A DNA stretch of 64,000 nt from positions 4,933,461 to 4,997,460 of the forward strand of contig NC_134933.1 in assembly GCF_051020765.1 (NCBI RefSeq). Reading direction: 5' to 3'. The notes under the pieces were generated by a model that was given only the letters and a program-made list of their open reading frames with translations, had not been told where the DNA came from and did not search any database. The number at the start of each line of letters is the position of its first letter. Position 1 is the stretch's first letter. Source of the stretch: Lasioglossum baleicum (lineage: Eukaryota > Arthropoda > Insecta > Hymenoptera > Halictidae). This document shows, piece by piece, positions 23,871 to 35,190 of this stretch. The position numbers and the translations under genes were made by a program.

Positions 23871-26805
23871 CTCGGCGACCGGAGGAGATGCGCTCTCTTG
23901 GTATCTTCTGGTTCTGCCTCTCGCTCGCCGGCATTTCTACGTGTCGAGGAGAGCGCGCTCGAACGTGTGTGCGTGTGTACAAGCGCGAGAAAGGTGAACC
24001 GTTAGGTGGTAAGATCCGAGGGTGTTCTAATGACTGGTGGAGACGATGATGTTTGACGTGTCGCGTGGGTCGGCCGGTTTCTTTTGAATTTCAATTGGCC
24101 CAGAATGAAAGGAGCCTCTCCTTTCCTCGTGCCCGCGATTGAACGTCCACCTTTTTCAGGATCAAGGGCTCCGAGCTCGCGTTATCTTTTTAATTGGACT
24201 CCGACGATACGATCCCGAACCGTTGCATAATTCCTCGACAGAGCGTGAAAGCGACGTACCCGCGAAGTATCTGCACGCGGAAATGTGTGTCGCGCGCGAG
24301 ATACGATACGTCGAAAATATCGTCGAGTACCTGATTGCCGCGGAATAAAATTGTCGTCTGAGACCGCTGACGCTGAAAGATTTTCCCGTTTCTTTACCCG
24401 TTCCGTCCGACGGATGTCTGACCAGGGCAAGCGGTCTAATCCAATTCCGTTTTAATTTACATGGCATTGTTTCCCCGCGACGCAAATGACAGACGAAACG
24501 AGCGAATAATTCTGGCAGTTCGTCCTAGCCTCGATTTGACAGTCTATATTCCCGGCGACCTTTCGAACTGCTCGAAGCATCGCTGCACGAGGGAGAATAC
24601 GCTGACCTGGTCTTACAAACTATGACGTGTGGACGCTGACAAGACGGCCGCGATCATTTAATTATATCGCACTGTTTCTTTTCCCCAGTTTCTTCGCAGC
24701 TCTTCACTGATCCGAGTTGGGTCTGTTGGACTGTCTTTAGCGCGTCCATTGGAGACGGAGTTGGGATAATAATTGTGCTCCATGGTTTAATAACTCGTTT
24801 CTGTGTATTTTCAGATGAAGAGTGCCTACGCCAATGATTCTTCATCGAGATCTTGCAAATACCTCGTAATACCTAGTAATTATCGATGCAATTAGTAAAA
24901 AGCACAATATTTACAGAAATTGTCAAAAAGAAGTGGCGATTTTAGCTCTTTAACTATTTTGGTGTTCCTTTTTTTATCTTCTTTTATGCTGTAATTTGAT
25001 GCAGTTGCATGAAATTTTTTTAGTCAAACTAAAATGAATAGAAATTGCGTACGGGGATTAAACTGTGGAATTGTGAGTATCTCTTGTGGAATAGTTTCTG
25101 AGGAGTGTGCACGAAGGTTAAGAGAACGTAAAGGGAGAAAGAAGCCAAGATAGAAACGAAGATGGTTTGTGAATGCGTTATGTAGAGAGTCTAGAAAGGA
25201 AAGGTCGTCGCAAACTGTGTGCACGAGGCCAGTTCGTGAAATATGTCGCGTCCCCGAAATTTCTTCATCCGTGTCTCCTGCGAACGCCGAAACCCACCCC
25301 TGGACAAAAGAGCACCCCTATCTCGGGGTATCGCATAAACAACCGAGATCGCGATCTTCCACAAGGATGTACGATCGCTTACCCCGTCAACCCTTCCTCA
25401 CCGTCTACTCCCCCGCACGTTTCGCGTCCTCTCGAACAGTTTCGAGAGAGCGATCTCACAAAGGAGACGCTCTCGACGATGGTGCAGGTCGCTCCCGGGT
25501 CCCTTCTCTCCAACTTGCCCTCTCCCGCTAATCCCAAAAGTCCATAAATACTGGAAGGGAGTTTATTCTCGAAAGGGTCGTTTACAGGATCACAGTTGTA
25601 CCCTGACACGGGCCGGTGATGACGCTTTAATCCAGCGCCGGTATGCGCGTCCCCGGGAATGTCGCCGAATTTGCGACAGCGTTTCGGTCCGCCGATAACG
25701 CTTCAATTACTGTCGCTCAGCGAATTCATTCGAGTGCTGTTCGCCCGTGTGAACCGCGATGCTAGAAGCTGACAGCTGCTGGACGACGACGGCTACACGA
25801 GGAACCGGATCGATTACCATCATAGCGAAACCTTGTCCGTTTATTCAACCGTGTTCCAAGAATATTCAGACATTTTTTCCACCCAGAAATCCCACTCCAT
25901 TTAAAGTTATTATATCTTTAAAAATGCGACTTGGAAAATGTTCCTTCGGAATACTCCACACATTGCAAAAAGATTGTTACGCATATCATTCTGAAAATTT
26001 GTCGGTTTATTAGTCAATTGTTGAAGAACGTGCAGCAATTTTTATGAATAAAATAATCGATTCGATTCAACACATTGTGTGTGTGACCCAGAAAAGTGAT
26101 AATTTTTTGAACCGATATTTGGGCTGTCTATAGAAATTTTGATGACTCAGAATATTCGCTGAATGCAAAGTGACAGCATTGTAAAGAGTGTGCCTTGCAT
26201 AAAGTTTTTTCCACATTGTGGATCAGGTAGATAATAATTTTTGGTGATCACATGGAAGATCTATTGCGTTTATCAATCTGATACTTTGTCCGTTTACTCA
26301 TGCTAACTAGGGTGCGACGAATCGTCAAAACCGCTTCCAACTTGTGAAAAATCGATTTCCATTAAAATTGCAACTTCGTACTTTCAGTTTCCGATTGTCT
26401 TCGACTCTGCGGGATTCTTCGAAGGAGTGATTAACATCGAACAACACATTGAACACATAATGGTACAGAACAGCGACCGAGGGCGTTAGAAAGCCGCTAG
26501 TTTCCAGGACGCCTCGCAGACAATTGTGTAATGTAAATACCGTCATGTTCGGCGTTACGTAAAGCGTACGTAAAACATGATCCATGCGAATGATTACAAA
26601 ACGCGCCCAGGAATACCAATAATGCACGACTCCTTGGCACGTTTTACGGTTGATCTGAGGACAAATCGGTGCTTGTTGCCGTGGGTCTACTGCCGCGATG
26701 CATTTCCAATCTCTCTGGCTCTAATCTCGACAAGTCAGCTCGTGAAACAGCGACCTTGTGGTTTCCTCGCTGTCAATCGCGTTCGATAAGTCTGCAAAAT
26801 TTCAA

Positions 26806-27613
26806 TTAATTCTTTCCACTCAAAGCTATTTTAACTCGAAAATTAAACATTTCTTCCGACCTAGAATCATTTCATTCTATATGATTTTATTTTATTTTGT
26901 GGATATATAAAATTGATATATCACCTCATGCAATATGTACTTACATACAGTGACTCCCACTAATTTTAATATTGGACTATCCGATTTGAACGTTTTTGGA
27001 AAGCTAGAGCAATTAGTTTACTACAGGATGGGAAAAGAAATTTTTTCAAAAATTGCACTTGGTCGGAATTGTAGAGAAAATACTAAAAGTTGCAAAAAAT
27101 GGTTAAAAATACGTTTTGTTGATCTGTATCAATTATATGCACTGTGAAAGTTTCATAGAAATCGGTTGATGCGGAAAAAAACGACAGGCATTGAAAGATT
27201 TAAAAATCCTTAGAATTACTGCAGTTGGAGGCCGAAAATCTAATTGATACAGATCTACGAAACGTGTTTTCTAAACTTTCCATATAAGCCCACATAAAAA
27301 AAGTTGAAAAATACAACTTTCAGTAATTTCTCTGCAATTCCGACAACTTGCAGTTTTTCTAAAAAATTTTTGTCACGTTGCGTAGCAAACCAATTGTTCT
27401 AACTTCTCCAAAAATTTCAAGTCGTATATTCCAATATTAAAAAAGTTATGGTGTTTTTAAGAGTGTCTGAATATTAGTGGGAGTCACTGTAAATGTTTAG
27501 TAGTTGATTAGATACACATGTACCAACTTATTTAATAATGTAAACATATTCTGAATAATGGTACAGCAATTTTTGTGGTGACTCAGAGTCACTACTCGAG
27601 TGCTAATGGTTAA
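26806..27613. mobile_element. TTAA-flanked MITE, split by a later insertion
   Basis: The outer element runs from 26810 to 27609 between TTAA at 26806-26809 and TTAA at 27610-27613. Its ends are imperfect inverted repeats sharing a CACTC core (left TTCTTTCCACTCAAAG; right, read inward, CCATTAGCACTCGAG). Without the inserted element it is about 256 bp, AT-rich and non-coding. The TTAA target fits piggyBac-type mobilisation. From memory similar ends are frequent in bee genomes, which is the basis for the bee suggestion. Confidence 0.55.
26946..27491. mobile_element. Fold-back Tc1/mariner-type MITE with TA duplication
   Basis: The element is 26948-27489 (542 bp). Both ends carry the identical 17-bp inverted repeat CAGTGACTCCCACTAAT and are flanked by TA (26946-26947 and 27490-27491), the signature of Tc1/mariner insertion. 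Its two halves are complementary: the left arm (to about 27145) matches the reverse complement of the right arm from about 27230, with the right arm holding a roughly 35-bp extra segment near its tip. GATCTGTATCAATTA occurs in the left arm near 27121 and inverted near 27242. No transposase frame is present. Confidence 0.85.
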
Positions 27614-29888
27614 ATCTGTTTGTGAGATGAAGGAGCGGGGATCTGGACCCGGGCATTGGTCGGTCAGCGAATCTCGCGGGTGTAGTCTCGAATCCGAAAA
27701 CTCGTCGTAGGTGAAACACGACTCGCTCGGTCGACGCTGAATAGCGTTGCTTACACCCGGGAACGTCAACACTCGCGCATCCGGGGGCGATTTCGGATTC
27801 GGCTCCGGCAAGTTTCTAACGCTTCACAGTTCACGGGACTACGACAATCGCGAGCAGCGTTACATTCGGTTCCACGGCATTAGCGCAGCTGCCCGAAACG
27901 AGATTTCGGTGGTATCCGAGGCTAGGTGGGGGAAGGGGAGTAGGTGGCCCATTGTCGAGGCGAGCTCGCATTCACCTTAACCTGCGTGAACACTCGTTCC
28001 CCCATTCACTATTTCACGGTCCGTCCGGGGGCGAAAAAAACCGAGTAGCTTTAAACAGGCTCGGGAAGAGGTAATAAAGCGATCGACTCATCCAACGACG
28101 TGTTGCTCGCACAACGCTCGAATATTACGCCGTATTACCATTACTCATTGTTCCCCGGGCCCTGTGAATGCCGGACGCTCAACCAGTTCAGGCAAAGTGT
28201 CCTAATTCACGTGGAAAATAGTTTCGGTCACGATAACAATAGGTACTTATAAAGAAAATGTTCGTTTTTACTTCCTTGGACATTTTGTGGGCTTCACATG
28301 TATATCTCAACGTCTTTTAATAAATTTTTATAACATTTTCGAAATGATCTCAGTGTATAAGTTTTAAGAACAACATAGCTTTTAATTCCAACATGGACTT
28401 TAATCTTTTAACAAAAAGGTTTCTGCAACAATCTCCACTTACAATTTTCGTTCAACAATATTATTTTTAGAAATATATAATTTTCCCTGAAGGTCCGCTT
28501 ACAAAATCTACCGCATAAAATCGTGCAAACAATCGCGGTATAATTGCGGATGGATCTTGTTCCATTAGAAAAAGGAGAAGGGAGGTAGAGTATCGCGGAG
28601 AGGATAAATGAAATTTCTGAGGCGAGAGGCGAGGTACGGCAATAAGCTATTTGCGGCGTAACCTTGGGTTTTCAATCACCGTTTATCGAGAACAAGAAGA
28701 CAAGAGATACCTGAACGCAACCGGATAGCGGGGTATAAGTAGAAGATACTATTCTAAGACACCTAAGTCTCTGGCGCAGAGCACAGGACACTGTTTCGTG
28801 AGCACGATCGTCGCAGAGTATTAAACGGCTGGATAGAAAAACCACAAGTTTACGAGGTTGTCCGCGTAACCGCAGCATTCGCGATTTTATTGAGGCTGGT
28901 CCCGCGAGCACGTATCGCCACGCGAGTCACGCTTATCGTTCCGCGAGCGGCGAAACTTCGACTGATTCCGCGAATTATGACGGTGGATGCGGCCATGGCG
29001 AGAAATTGCCTCAGCTTGTTTGACGCTCTAACTAGATACGGGAGAACAACGGGCACGTAAAACCGGAAACTTTCCCGCGGAGATGAAACTTTTAATGCGT
29101 TCCTCGACGGTGACTCGTGCGTTACGCGTCACTTGGAACAGCTGGCGATCGGGAATTACCCGCGCGTTGATTGGCAGTCCACGGATCTCCATTTTCTATG
29201 GGTCGTTCCGCGAAAATCAGAATAAACGAAGACTCCGATCGAAATAAAGTAAAAACGCTATTAGCTCGGCCGGTAGAAAAGGAGAGCCACGAGCAGACGC
29301 GCTCGCGGATTCTCATTGAGCGGTCGTATTCGACTTTTTACAAGCAGTCTTTCCAACCAAAATATCGGAAAAAATTCCCTAGTATTGGAAACTGCAACGT
29401 GCCAGATTTTTCCCAGACATTTTTCTGTTTACAATTACACAGAGAGAGAATCTGAACGAAAACTGATACGATGTTTGCCTGTAATAATTCCACGGATCGA
29501 GGCAAAAAGATCAAGCCGAGAGTAGAAAAATGAATTCGCGTTTCCTGCCAATTGCCTTTTCGAAAAAACTGATAGAACGAGAAATTCAGGACGGTTCTAC
29601 TTTCGGAATGAAATATTTCTCTCGAGAGTGATAACATTCGGCCAATGTCTCGTGTCGGTGGAGCTCGGTCCGTTACATCCCGAGAAACTTCGCCGTTTCG
29701 GTTGAAGCTCGCGCCCCAGAGGGCAGTCGTTTCTTCGGCCATCTTCGAAATAACTTCATTTACTGAACGCTCTCGCGGCGATGCCGGGGCATATCCATAG
29801 CGACGCGCCGTAAACCGACACCTGCGCGTGGGAAAGAATTTTCTTTGTCTCTCGGTGCAGGCAGGACGCGATCGAGAAGCGAGGTCGC

Positions 29889-29910
29889 ACTGTGCTGTGC
29901 TGTGCTGTGC
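29889..29910. repeat. (TGTGC)4 minisatellite
   Basis: Four 5-bp units followed by degenerate GGTGC and GTGCG units. Confidence 0.8.
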
Positions 29911-30069
29911 GGTGCGTGCGTGCGAACGCGTGTGCGTGGCCGTCGTCGTCTTAGCGAGAGACGGGCCCGCGGAATGACACGGCGGAAAGCGAGAGGATAA
30001 GCGACGATACGATCTAACGATATCGATTAAATATCAACGGCCGGTGAAACTGCGCTCTGGCATACTCAC

Positions 30070-30120
30070 GGAATTTTTCCAGGCTGCTCGCCGCGCTCGT
30101 CCCAAGCTGCTGACGGGTGT
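30070..30120 (-). other. Possible 51-nt internal exon
   Basis: On the minus strand GTTTTCTGTTGCAG is followed by 51 nt and then GTGAGTA, a strong acceptor and donor pair. The length is a multiple of three and all three frames are open; one reads TRQQLGTSAASSLEKF and another TPVSSLGRARRAAWKNS. Such symmetric cassette exons are typical of alternatively spliced insect genes with long introns, which would suit this gene-poor window. I do not recognise the peptide and cannot name the gene. A chance pair remains possible. Confidence 0.3.
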
Positions 30121-30182
30121 CTGCAACAGAAAACGACCTGGTCATTAACGCTGTATCGGGCCCGGGGACCCGCGGACCAGAC

Positions 30183-30213
30183 TATTTATGCGGCTGGGCC
30201 TCCGTGTGTACAG
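30183..30213 (+). promoter_or_regulatory. Possible TATA plus initiator pair
   Basis: TATTTATG is followed about 29 bp later by ACAGTC, resembling the insect CAGT initiator. The TATA-like motif also reads ATAAATAG on the minus strand, so direction is ambiguous. Spacing is right but both motifs are imperfect. Confidence 0.15.
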
Positions 30214-31682
30214 TCTGCAGCACAAGAGCGCTGTCGAGTCCTCGCGAGGCCTCAGCGGATGATCGTGGTCGCTCGCATCGATTACAGTAATGCTCACTTA
30301 AATTTGACTAAATTCGTTACTTTTAGTACCTCAACCTCCGCGGAGCTCCATCTCGGTAGATACGGAAAGAGAATAAAATTTTCAATCAATATCTTTCTAA
30401 TGATATGCACTAATAACATTTTCCTCTGAGCTTCTGTTTCATAATAGCTGAAACATTTTCGAAGGGATTTATGTACATTAGGGCTGGCGATGCCGTGATG
30501 TCATTTCTCGCTTTCCATTCGGTACAAGCGGACCATTGTCTTCGCGAAGAAGCCATCTACTACTAGTTTGATTAAACCACTGTCTCACCGATTCTAACAG
30601 CCCCCTCTGACACAGTTTCATCATACTTAGCGTGTTTGAGTTCAAAAACGTAAAATGTGCACTTTCAGTGAATATTTTATAGTTCTTTAAAAAACTAGAT
30701 TGCAGTACTCCGATTTTTACACTTGTACAGCCGATTTTCGATTTGCTCGAAGATTCTCGACGAATGCGTACCGCGGTTGACTGTATACGTTCGGACGATC
30801 GCAGTCCTCACTTCATTACGTATCAACAGTCGAAGATATCGCATCCTGTTGTGTTGCAGACTGTACGTGGCTCGCGCGTCCGCGAGATCGAATCTCGAAA
30901 CTCGTTCGGTACACGAGCAATAGGGACGGTTAATTTAAACGCGTTCCCTTTAATCGTAGTATTTATTTCATTATAATCCCGCCTCGGACGGTGGTATACC
31001 GTCCCATTTGCGTTAACTGCTCACATTACCTGCGTACGGCCGAAGGATAATTCCACCGTGGAACACACGGATCGGACGGTTAGAGGAGCGGCCTCATCTC
31101 ACAACAGGTGGAACAGAGAAAACCGTCGGACCCTTGCCTCGGACGCTGTTTATTCCATGGCGGTTTTCGTCTCTCAGAACCGGGCCTACCGGCCGATACC
31201 CGCCGTCCTGTTGACCCGTCGGCCCACCGTAGCTAACCGTGTCCAAGATACGGGAACGTTGTACCAGATTATCGTAAGGTTTTGCATTCGAGGGATTTCA
31301 GTAATCCATTCGCTATGTGTAATCCCATTATCGGGCGTTTTCCTTGCGCTAACGCGACTGCTTTCGACTCGACGTGCTCGTCACGCGTCTTCAACCCTGG
31401 CCAAACATTGTTCCTGTTCTAAACTCAGCAAAGGAGCCACAGCTTTGCTCTCTCCGAAAATTCACCCATTCCCACTTCTACAGATCAAATTTTGCAAATC
31501 AAATTCGTCGTTTTGTAAATCATGTTCGTTTTGAATTCGTTAAGCTCGCACGAATGTTAAGTTACAATATGAATGGTATTTTATGTACAACATTGAATCT
31601 CATTTGAGTCATACATATTCCATTCGAACAGCTTTCACATGGTCTACAACAGCCCCAACAGCTAATCTGCATGTATTGGTTG

Positions 31683-31797
31683 ACTTTGTCTGTGAACTCT
31701 GTCCAAATGGTCCCAAATGTGTTTCACAATATTCAAATCAGGCCTTCCAGGAGGCCCATCCCTAATGAGTAATGTTTCTAAAGCTTGTAAATACTTT
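31683..31797 (-). pseudogene. Tc1-type transposase C-terminal fragment
   Basis: The minus-strand frame reads a YLQALETLL segment and then PDLNIVKHIWDHLDR before meeting a stop. In intact Tc1 transposases this block is SPDLNPIE followed by LWD; here the Asn-Pro-Ile-Glu core is changed to Asn-Ile-Val-Lys, losing the acidic residue of the DDE triad. The upstream codons of the same frame come from an inserted repeat and not from the transposase. Confidence 0.7.
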
Positions 31798-31830
31798 TCT
31801 ACACTTCCATATTCCAAGAGAAAGTCAATA

Positions 31831-31856
31831 ATCATTAGACTGCGGATTTTATGCAT
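31831..31856 (-). repeat. Dispersed repeat core, copy inside Tc1 remnant
   Basis: On the minus strand this reads ATGCATAAAATCCGCAGTCT and continues AATGAT. It matches cores at 38269-38293 and 46477-46506 and the start of the tandem array at 17921. Its place between two transposase blocks implies insertion into, or replacement of, the middle of the older transposon. Confidence 0.55.
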
Positions 31857-32205
31857 ATTTAACAAAAACAGATAGATGAGACACAAAAGAGTGAAAACCT
31901 CAGACGCCTTAAAAAATACGGTGTGTAATTTGTTGCTTACTAAAATCATTAACACTTCCTTTCTAGCAATCGATGTAGGAAATTTGTATTTCGCACGAAG
32001 GTCTGCAGTCTAGCAATCACTCATTGGTTACACTGTTGTGCACGCTGCTGCAGACTGTCCAGGTGTCATTACACCATACTCGTACACATTCCATACAGTC
32101 GAACCATGGAACCCCAAGTACAAGTCTCGACAACTCGACTTGTCTGTGAAGTTGATCAATTTATTACCCGCGTTTCCAGTCTATCGATGGCGTTCGAACA
32201 GGCGG

Positions 32206-34213
32206 ACTTAATTTTTCAGGATCATCCACGGCCAATTAAATCGGCATGATTGTTGAGTTGACGCACCTTCGCGACCGTGGTAACATTTTCCATAAATCAA
32301 TGATTAATTCCGTGGAATCGGAGCGGCCAGCCGCTCCATTGACCGCGCGAACACACGAGCTAGTGTGCACACGATACGGACACGTGCGCGTGCGAGTCTA
32401 GTGTTCACGTGACTATGGCCAGCACACGCAGCCGCGCGCACACGCTGAGGCTAACAAACGGAACCCAGCGATTGTGACACGTATCGAATGCATTGATTTC
32501 GCGTAGGTAACGTCTCACTCGAGGTAGCGACACTAGCGAACGGTCCGGAAGAGGGTAGGGACACGCATGATCGTGTACGCACCGATACAATGGACCCTCG
32601 GGACCAACGGCCCTTTCCGAGACCCTCGCAACGGGGCATCGGAGATCGACTCGAATCGAAAGGGAACGGAGAGGGAACCGGCGGTCCCGGGAGTGGTGCC
32701 AACTTAATGAGGGACCACCTAGCTTCCACTGTTTGTTTTTCGTGAGATCGGCCCACGGAGAAAACACCCCGGCGCGGCGCGATCCAGCCGATCCCGTTTG
32801 CGGCCCCGTATCCCCCCCCCCTCCCCGACCCTCCATTCGCCATAACTTCCGCGATTTGCCCGTGAAATTACACAAGCCAGAATCGACGCCGGGAATGCCG
32901 ACAGTTCGATAAAGATCCGCCACCTTTTTCGATTACGATTTCGCGTTCCTTTCTCTCGCCGCGCTGTCTCTTTCTCTTTCTCGGTTCGCGTTCGGTTCTC
33001 TGGATGCGATCCACCGGAGACAGTATCAATTCGTCGCGTCGCGTTATCCGGTGCTTGAACGATTCCCCGTGACCGACGTCTCGTGATTCATTCGATCGCG
33101 GAGACGTTTGCTCCGAAAGACGCGCTTCTTTTTCTGGTTCCTCGAAGCAACGACCGATCGAAACGTTCGAGCCTGCCGCAGCAGGTTAAAGACATCGACT
33201 TTTTTCGGACGAATCGATAGCGTGGCCAAGCGGAAATAGCCTGCCGAAGAAAGCTCGAAATATTTCTGGATTCTGTGGCATTTCGTAGTCTATTATTTGT
33301 CGGACGCGGAAAACTTCGGAATAGTAAAATAAAGTTTCCAGCTGGCTATAACCTTCAGGGACATAATCTCCAAACGTGTATCTATTGATTAAAGTAAAAA
33401 AATTTGATTTTTAAAATTAGCGAGCCAGACAGGCCTCTTAACGGCTGCGCGGAGCGTCGTGTTCGTTAATTCGCCGGGACACGGCGTTTTTCGTAATTCG
33501 CGGCCATAAATTAATCCGGGCCGCGTATTAACGGTGTGCAAATTACACACGCGGCCGAGATATTTAATCCCGAAGACACGCTGTAATTATCGCGGGTCGC
33601 GCGCAACGTCGTCCGATCGTTTTTTTCATAAATGGATACCCGGCTAACGCGATGTAACGCATTTATAACAAGGTTCGATGGTAGCCCCGGACACAGAGCC
33701 ACGGCGTTACCGGTCTCCTAATGTCGTCTTCTTTTTCTTCTTTCCTTTTTCTCTTTTTTTTTTGTTCCACGACACGCTTCTGCAGCACACCGGCTACCTC
33801 GCTCCCTTGGCGCGGACTTTCACCGTTGTTTTCTTCAGACCACGTCGCGCGGCCAACCCGGTAGGGAATCCTCAACGCTTTATCACCTTCCAAATGTATT
33901 CTTGCGCAGTTTCCCCGGATTTCTCGCGTATTTGTCTCTTTCTTTTGTGTCGACCGCGGCTTCCTCCGCTCGAATACATTTGGACTCGTAATGCGAACGC
34001 TACTCGAGCAAATACATACTTCGATGCTTGCGCCGTGAAACCCGTTTCAGAATGTTTATACGAGCCTCGCGCGGCAACGTTGGTCAAGAAGATTTAATGT
34101 TTCCGAGAGTTATAATCAAGACTAACAGGGATTCCTTTTCTTGGATGTGTAGTCGCTGAACTGGGACAGTACTATGTCATCGGTAATTGGTACAAGCTTT
34201 TATACTTTCTTAG
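32206..34213. other. Non-coding DNA
   Basis: GC-rich to about 33240, then AT-rich. Minus frames of 172 and 130 codons (32405-32923) overlap each other over the same GC-rich segment and have no recognisable domain. A C-run gives a minus-strand quadruplex motif at 32804-32831. A TTC/CTT-rich run lies near 33722-33766. Confidence 0.5.
32804..32831 (-). other. G-quadruplex motif (minus strand)
   Basis: The plus strand carries CCCC, a run of ten C, CCCC and CCC separated by 1-4 bases, so the minus strand has four G runs with short loops and fits the standard quadruplex pattern. Confidence 0.6.
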
Positions 34214-34361
34214 TACAGTAAAGCCTTGATCTAAGAAAAACTGTTTACACTTTGCACTGCTCCACGACCGAGCCGGCTTCAGCTCCTTGGCCCCTCGCGG
34301 GGTGCATTCGTTTCTCTTGGATCGTACATTTCCCGTTTTCTTAGGTCACGGTTTTACTGCA
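34214..34361. mobile_element. Mariner-type MITE, 144 bp
   Basis: The element is 34216-34359. The left end begins CAGTAAAGCCTTGATCTAAG and the right end, read inward, begins CAGTAAAACCGTGACCTAAG; about 21 of 24 end bases match. TA precedes the left end (34214-34215) and CA follows the right end, consistent with a TA duplication with one mutation. There is no open frame. The ends resemble those of mariner-class elements, so mobilisation in trans is likely. Confidence 0.75.
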
Positions 34362-35190
34362 TCTTATTTTTCTGTTTATAAAATTCAAAAACTATAACAT
34401 CTCGTGGACCTCTTTCACCTAATTGCGTAAGGGAAAAACTGGAGTCACAGGAGCAATCAATATCGATCAAGGTTTCTCTTGATTCGACAGTAATCGGTAT
34501 CTTCCGAGTGTAATTACGTCGCAGCGATAATGATTTCTGAAAACTAATCAGTCAAATTTTAAGCGACCCGTAATTACGGACAATTATTACGCCTCGATAT
34601 CGCCGGAGTATTTATTAGCGCAAGTGGTGGTGCACGGTGCTTCCTGCAGGAGAGCATCCATTCGGGGCACGCCGCGATACATTCCGGCAGACGATGTATC
34701 GATTATGCCGTCACATTCCACGCTAAAAACGATCAAGTGCCGCTCGAGCATGAATACGTCCCCGTTGTTTGCGGTTCGACTGACAACGATACCGTCGCCG
34801 AGCCATGGGATCCGGTTCTATTGCTACACTCAGCCGTTTCTTCTCGAGATTTCGAGTTGATTCGGTATTCCCTCGTTATTTGCCGTCGATACTGATCTGT
34901 CCACGAGGATGGATCGCGGTTTCTTTCTCGGTACTGTTTTTTATCCGTTCTCTCCCCATTAGAAAATTATTATTATTCCACCAACATCGTCTGGCGAATA
35001 CTCTTTCGATGCTGATATTTATCTAGTGCTATTTCAAGAGTGCTAACTCTTGAATTCGCCAGCTAACTTTGGTACCAATGAATTGTTATATTCAATATGA
35101 AATTGATCATACTGTTTCTACTCGTAAATTTCTACCTTTTCTAAACGTCTAGGACTATTCCAAAAGTGTTACGAGTTCATGATCAATTAA
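34360..35190. other. Non-coding DNA, nothing recognised
   Basis: Moderately AT-rich with short frames at 34624-34860 and 34805-35026 that show no domain. No repeats were noticed before the duplication that follows. Confidence 0.5.

Larger units (their letters stand above)
18111..26805. other. Non-coding DNA, GC-rich core at 19.2-24.1 kb
   Basis: No gene is firmly supported. The GC-rich block has many overlapping short frames, CT runs (19551-19572) and GA runs (20738-20756), a pyrimidine-rich tract (about 23630-23870), a TATA-like motif at 23278-23286 and a possible minus-strand first exon at 22745-22817. A hairpin with a 9-bp stem lies at 19265-19305. From 24650 on the DNA is AT-richer and featureless apart from scattered simple sequence. 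Confidence 0.5.
27614..31649. other. Non-coding DNA around a GC-rich island at 29.8-30.3 kb
   Basis: No gene is proven. The GC-rich island holds a (TGTGC)4 repeat, TATA-like motifs near 30184 and a possible 51-nt minus-strand exon at 30070-30120. A minus-strand frame of 134 codons (29338-29742) begins MAEETTALWG in a fair start context downstream of that segment but becomes AT-rich and unrecognisable. AT-rich flanks (28230-28550, 30300-30720) show nothing. Confidence 0.5.
31650..32205 (-). mobile_element. Decayed Tc1-type transposon remnant
   Basis: Two blocks of transposase homology lie on the minus strand in the right order. Around 32181-32136 the reading gives DWKR and then, after a frameshift, FTDKSS, matching the Tc1 block around the first catalytic Asp. 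Around 31763-31698 it gives DGPPGRPDLNIVKHIWDHLD, matching the C-terminal PDLNP-I-E-LWD block. The spacer (about 31795-32045) holds unrelated repeat sequence. Frameshifts, stops and a Lys where the third catalytic acidic residue is expected show that it is dead. No inverted ends were found. Confidence 0.65.

Noticed and set aside
29338..29742. Minus frame of 134 codons beginning MAEETTALWG
   Set aside because: Fair start context, but the second half is AT-rich and unrecognisable and no donor supports an exon end; left as a note only.
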